This document shows, piece by piece, positions 58,710-64,000 of a DNA stretch of 64,000 bases. The translations under genes and the position numbers were made by a program. The first letter of the stretch is position 1. Every line of letters begins with the position of its first letter. The notes beneath the pieces were generated by a model. The model had not been told where the DNA came from. It searched no databases and saw only the letters and a list, made by a program, of their open reading frames with translations. Source of the stretch: Ananas comosus (taxonomy: Eukaryota; Streptophyta; Magnoliopsida; Poales; Bromeliaceae); the NCBI RefSeq assembly GCF_001540865.1, contig NC_033634.1, positions 1,936,729 through 2,000,728 on the forward strand, in the 5' to 3' direction.

Positions 58710-60270
58710 GGCGAATTAGGGAAGAAGAGAAAGGGGGAAGAGGGGGGAGACGAGAGGAGAAGCAACGAAAAGCTTTTATATGTCGGAGGGGGCGGAGGGG
58801 CATTCTCGTTATTTATCGCCGTTCGGGGGGCAAATCGACTCGGAGTAGGATAGTTTGTAACGGAGGTGAATCTATTTAGGAGGTTAGATTCGGGATTTTG
58901 AGGCGTTGGGGGTGGAGTGATTTTACCAAATTAGGGTCGCGGTTTTGGGTCGAATTACGGATGAGTGCCATTGGGGCTCTGGTGTCGGATGGGTTAGATT
59001 ACATCGTGCGCACGTGGGAGGCGAGCGATCGAATCTCACCCGTTGGATCTAGGGTTTGTGATCCGATGCCAACTTGGGGTAAGTTGGGTTATTTACGGTT
59101 TGGTTCGGGACTAAACCCTAGACCTAATCGGATTACTCGTTTGTTAATTGGTTTTTATTGGTCCAATTTTTTATTTTAATTCCTTTTTTTTTCGTTAACC
59201 AAAGAGAAAAAGATGTAGAAAACTTAGGATGCTGGATTAAGGAAACGCGAATTAATTGTGGTCTTTTTATTGGGTTTTAATTGAAACTCAATTGATTTGA
59301 TTTGTTTCGATACAAAAGTTTGGTGCAATTCGTTCCTCCAATTATCAAATCATGGAGCAAGAACAAGTTTTGTTCTTTTTTAAATTTTTGGAGGGGAAAA
59401 AAAAAAACTGGTTGTTTAGTCATTAGAAGCTCTCAAAAAAACACCCTTAAGGATAATTAAATCTTAGATTATTTAATTTGCAAAGAGAACTTAATCCATG
59501 TTCCTGAGTAAAACAGAGGGATAAAAAACTATATAAAAGAAGTATTTTTGGGTCTAAAGCACATTTTAGCTTTCTCCTAGAGTAAAAAGTTCCAGTGAAA
59601 AGACTTGAATGAAATGAACATAAAAGATGAAAAAAAAAAAGGAATTATTATACACATTGATCACCCCAACTTTTTGTAAATCATTTTCAGATTAAAATTA
59701 GAGACCAAGGGAGCAATCCATAGTTTCACATCCACTGTATTTTCGAAAAATTTCTTTGAAATGACAACGACTAATAGCACAAGCAATTATTGGTTCAAAC
59801 TGCTACTCAATACCCACTTCCAAAATTTAGCATAAGTTCCCTCTCTTTTTAAGAACAGTGTTCAAGTTGATAGTCTTTTCCTGCAAAATCCAGAGAAATT
59901 ATGGTACCTAAATTTCAGCATTTTCTACACAAATTTATAATCTTGCGCAGTGAAATCTTACTATCACAACAGCAAATAATAATAATAATAATAACCATCA
60001 TAAAACTGTGACTATAATTTGTCACAAGCAGAGGAAATGTACTTGGCTTCCTATGCACACTGCAACAACTTCCGCAGAAAACAAACGGCGCATAACATCG
60101 TAGCAAATCGGTAGGGAAACTAGAGATTACACACTAAATTTTTATCATCGTACAATTTGTCCACATTGGCTAGCAATGCTTTCATACAGGTTACAATGAA
60201 ATGATCTTTATTCTAGACAATTATAAAAACCTGGTCCATTTACGGTATCACTGTACTTTTTCACGGGCGA
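58650..60270. other. eIF(iso)4G promoter side and F-box gene 3' flank
   Basis: (CT)n fills 58650-58707, then G-rich DNA to about 59150. On the minus strand this would be the eIF(iso)4G 5' leader and promoter once the neighbouring segment is restored. From 59160 on the DNA is AT-rich and must contain the F-box gene 3' UTR near 60150-60270. The open frame at 58898-59179 has no recognisable similarity. Confidence 0.5.
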
Positions 60271-62276
60271 TTAAATTTGGAATACGTTTGTTTGAAACCT
60301 TTCATCATATAACCTCCAGTGCCCGTACCTCTCAGTATGAAAGACCGATCGCGGGATGTAGAAGTTGGGCCTCTGTAATATATGCAAATTCTTCAAATTG
60401 GCAGAAGCTTGCTCAATCCCCCTGCTCGTCAAATTTGCACATCCAAACAAGTCCAAATACTCCAAGTCCCTGCACCCTTCTGAAATTAAAATCAGCCCAC
60501 TTATTAATAATTTCGAGAATCGCAGTTCGAGGTGCTTCAATTTGGGCATGAACTTAGCGATCGTGGCAGCTTCACAATCGCCATCTTGAGGGCATGCTCG
60601 TAGGTAATCTTCGGGGACGATCCCCGCATGTTGTGAGGGGTCGAGCCAGTTCAGCAGGTTGCGCTTGAGAACTGTTAGGTTAGGGCAGTTAAGGCCGATT
60701 GATTCAATTGACTTGTACGAGACCTCGTAGCAGTTGCTGATGTCTAGTTCGGTAAGCACTCGGCAGGAGGTCGCGACCTTGATTATCGATCGATCAGTTA
60801 TGCTCTGACTGCTCCTAACAGAAAGGATTCTGAGATCTGGCGACCTGCAGGCGAAGTAAATCAGAACAAGTACAAAAATAAACTAGAAAAGAAAAACTTG
60901 ATACATTTTTGCATGAAGATGGGGAAAGAAAGAGCACAGACTAAAACCAGGAGAAAAGTAGCAAACGAAAAGGGGGGAAAACAGCGAAATATACTATGTG
61001 CCATTTAACAAAAGCCAAATTGATGCATGAAGATTTGGAAAAGCTCCAGATTTAGTTAGAAGATTTAAGTTACAAAGCCAAAAAAAGGGAGAAAAAGAAA
61101 AAGAAATTAGCTAAATTGACATAAAAAACTACACTTTAATCCGAAACAAGAAATGGTGACAAATACAATTTAATTTACGTATTAAAAGGCATCTATCTAA
61201 ATTCTAGAACACTTCTACAAATCCTTAGCATGGCTTATTTCAATTCTTAAAGAAGCTTCTCACGCCAAATTCATAAGAACAAATTTTTCACCATCACATT
61301 CATAAATCACCATATTCTTTTATCAGCAAAAGGCAAAGGCTAAATACCAAATCACATAAATTCATACTACCACCATTTCAAAATTAAGTCGCATGTGCAG
61401 GATTAATTAATAAAGCTTCTCTCCACCTCCTCTTCTATAATGTTATACAAGTTGAAATGTTTTGGGTAATAAATAGAACTATAAATCCTTCTATTTCTAT
61501 GATTAAAGCTTCCCTGTTTCTGCTAATTACTCTCAATTTCAAAGACCATGCGCATAAATGTAAACAACATGATAGTTCCTGACATTTCCAAACAGAAGCT
61601 GGATTGTAATCCAATCAAACTAAATTCTCATCCGAAAAAGGGATATAGGTCAAATAGTTAACAACCATTGTTTGTCCCAAATTCCAAACTCCAATATGCC
61701 AATTTGAGCCATTTCCAACACGAAACCCAAAAAAAATCGCACCTTTCTCCTCCAAACAGACAAATCAATACCCAAATAGATCCACCCGACAAAAACAACA
61801 CGATCCGATGCGAAATTTCAGAAACGAGCAAAGAGGAAAACCCTAACCCTAGACGGAAGCGAATACCTCTCGGCGGCGAAGCTGAGGGCGTCGTCGGAGC
61901 AGTGCCGGACCCGGACCTCGCGGAGGCCCCCCGCGGCCCACTCGGCGGCGGATCGGAGCATGGCGTCGACGCGGCGCTGGAACGCGGGGGTCCACCACGC
62001 CGCGGCGTCGGAGCGCCCGGCGCCCGCGGCCTCGAACGCGGGCTCGAGGTCGAGCGCGGCGTGGAGCGACGGGTCGCGCGCCGCGTCGCGCCACGCGCGG
62101 CACGCCGCCGCCGCCCCTCGCCACCGGTCCTCGAGGCTGAGGCGGCGGAGCACGTTCACGAGGCACACCGCCGTCAGATCCGACCAATCCCGCGCCCCCG
62201 CCACTTCCGCTCCTCCTCCTCCTCCTCCTCCTCCTCCGCCGCCGCCGCCGACAACGGGTTCGTCGTCGTTCTCCAT
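60271..62276 (-). CDS. F-box/LRR protein, SKIP1-like
   Basis: F-box proteins bind SKP1 and choose substrates for SCF ubiquitin ligases. Exon 1 is 62276-61867 and exon 2 is 60844-60271 (984 bp, 327 aa, phases match across a 1022-bp intron). Exon 1 is extremely GC-rich and begins with a run of 13 Gly. The F-box follows near residues 29-75 (WSDLTAVCLVNVLRRLSLED, then RWRGAAAACRAWRDAARDPS). Exon 2 has leucine-rich units (LTELDISNCYEVSYKSIESI, LKHLELRFSKLLISGLILIS, LEYLDLFGCANLTSRGIEQ) and ends HTERYGHWRLYDERFQ, as I recall for SKIP1 and its relatives. Other short F-box/LRR proteins are possible. A MITE starts 74 bp upstream of the start codon. Confidence 0.85.
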
Positions 62277-62349
62277 GGCGTGGTGTGGTGTGGTGTGGTG
62301 TGGTTTCGACCCCTCTCCGATCGAGCCGCGCCATACTTACGCACAACAA

Positions 62350-62851
62350 GGGCTTTTTTATAAAATGACCCTCCAGAAACTCAAAATTAGCATAGTGATG
62401 CTGCCAAAATTTTATTTGTAAAACTAACCCTCCTTTCGCCACGTGGGCGCCACGTCAGGATTTCTCACAAAAACGATGAATCATTTACCGTCTTTGTAAT
62501 ATTTATTATAAAAGCAGTGAATGGTTTACCGCCTTCAGAAGGTGGTAAACCATTCACGACTTTAGTGCAAAATCCACCTTTTCGTCCTTTCCTCCGTCTT
62601 CTCTTGTCTTATGAAGACGGTAAACGATTCACCGTCTTATCAAGAACACCATATTCTGGACGACGGTGAATGGTTCACCGTCTTATGAACACAACAAATA
62701 TAACAAAGACGGTGAACGATTCACCGTCTTTTTTAGAAATTCCTGACGTGGCGCTCACGTGGCGAAAGGAGGATTAGTTTTACAAATAAAATTTTGGTAG
62801 AACTATTTTGCCAAAATCAAATTTCTGGAGGGTCATTTTATAAAAAAACCC
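62350..62851. mobile_element. MITE with about 110-bp inverted ends next to the F-box gene
   Basis: CACAACAA flanks both sides (62342-62349 and 62852-62859). The ends start GGGCTTTTTTATAAAATGAC (left) and GGGTTTTTTTATAAAATGAC (reverse complement of the right), and similarity continues inward to TCCTGACGTGGCG. The 502-bp interior has no frame but several palindromic ACGGTGAAYGRTTCACCGT motifs. Two CACGTG cores lie near its ends (62440-62445 and 62756-62761). The 8-bp target duplication fits hAT or a shortened Mutator duplication; the long inverted ends and the motifs shared with 48022-48443 favour Mutator type. Confidence 0.85.
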
Positions 62852-62859
62852 CACAACAA

Positions 62860-64000
62860 CGTCCCCAGTCCCCACCCTCCCGAGATCGCATTATTAATCT
62901 GAAACCGGTGCGTACGTACACCCGTACACCGATCATCTATCGACCGTGTAATCAGCTCCGTATGTCGATCTCGACCGTTAATTTGCTCTAACCAAAAATA
63001 AAAAGTCGACGGTTGGATCAAAGGTAAGCTGCATAATGTAGGGCTGATAGTGGGGCGGTGCACAGATTTACGGATGCATCGGGTGCAGGAAATAATTTTA
63101 CTTTTAAAACACTTTATAATAATATAATAATAATACAACACAATAAATTCAATTTTTTTTATTTTTATTTCGAGCCTTATTAATTTTTTTAAGCCGAATA
63201 ATTGACAAAATCTTGAATAAAGGGTCATAAATTTTTTCCAATTACAATCTCTCGTGGTTGCCAACTTAGCATTCCTCTTTTAAATTTGCCCACACATGTC
63301 ACCCTCTCATCTCTCCCACATATTTATTTGCTTTTGTATATAATAAAAATCAAAAGAGGTTTGTAAATTCTTAATGTTCTTAAATTATAGATGTTGCGGT
63401 GCGTTAGTATATTATGTAGATTAAGAATTAAGATTACGATGAAATAAATAAAAGAAAAAAAGAATTTTAAAACGATAGATGGTGATACAAATAATATTAT
63501 AATTTACAATAATATATAAATCATTTTAGAATTTTATAAATATATTAATTATTTGTATGCTTTTAAAAAATATCCTGGTATTTTTTTCTTTTATTTTAGA
63601 GAATTTCACCCCTATCTGTCGCGGTCTTAAGAGGACAAATGCTACACAACTATATTAAGGGAGTGTTTGGATTGACGAATTTATAGATTCGACGTAACTC
63701 AAGTATAGTGATATTTAAGTTTTACTGGATTGTGATTATTTTTTTGTAGTTTGTTTTGATGTATCTCGTACAGTTAGAAAGTTAAATTCAATTACTTATT
63801 TTATTTATTTTGATGTAACTTGATGCTGGTGAAATCAGTTTTTTGAGTTCTATTGTTTATTTTGATATAAGTAAATGGATTCCGTTATTTCCTGAATATA
63901 ATCATAAGCTTATTCCTATAAAATTTAACCTATTAAATAATTAAATTTTTTTATTATTTAAAAATAATTATAGTTTATTATAAATAAGATAATTCTAATC
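62860..64000. other. AT-rich intergenic region
   Basis: After a short GC-richer part (62870-63020) the sequence is AT-rich to the window end. No gene, RNA or clear repeat was recognised. Confidence 0.6.

Noticed and set aside
61668..62442. Arg- and Pro-rich frames overlapping the F-box first exon
   Set aside because: They are shadows of a very GC-rich coding exon. The F-box frame carries the recognisable domain.

Overview
This is plant nuclear DNA: intron-rich genes with GT-AG splice sites, AT-rich intergenic DNA full of short transposons and microsatellites, and very GC-rich first exons (three genes) typical of monocots. The start of the eIF(iso)4G protein looks like the grass protein, so I infer a commelinid monocot; the species cannot be fixed from the sequence alone.

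Seven protein-coding genes can be modelled exon by exon, and every model keeps its reading frame across all junctions. From left to right: RPC5, an RNA polymerase III subunit (+, 13 coding exons, 651 aa); a RING-H2 protein whose last zinc-ligand pair is out of frame (+, 664 aa); ATG11, an autophagy scaffold (-, 1131 aa); RRC1/SR140, a U2 snRNP-associated splicing factor (-, 17 exons, 934 aa); a GTD-binding (DUF593, MYOB-type) myosin-binding protein (-, 426 aa); eIF(iso)4G, a translation initiation scaffold (-, 786 aa); and an F-box/LRR protein resembling SKIP1 (-, 327 aa). They are unrelated housekeeping and regulatory genes and do not form a pathway cluster. No previously undescribed biological system was found.

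The most remarkable structures are assembly-scale. (1) Bases 54645 to about 58487 are written in the wrong polarity: the segment is reversed without being complemented. Read left to right as the complement, it gives the missing first four exons of eIF(iso)4G, in frame, plus normal-looking transposons. No DNA rearrangement can do this, so it is an in-silico error. Its right edge is a perfect 324-bp palindrome. (2) A 2.1-kb block bounded by single n characters (28939-31062) joins a near-identical copy of 38214-39766 to a copy of about 32180-32750. The join lies in a shared SINE tail. This is the junction expected of a 7.6-kb tandem duplication or circle, placed in the wrong gap.

Repeats include a tRNA-derived SINE family (three longer copies plus three tails), a decayed LINE with an RVT zinc-finger region, two Mutator-type MITEs carrying the same palindromic motif (one starts 74 bp before the F-box start codon), (TA)n-flanked Micron-like MITEs, a degraded LTR-element fragment in RPC5 intron 10, and several young tandem duplications.
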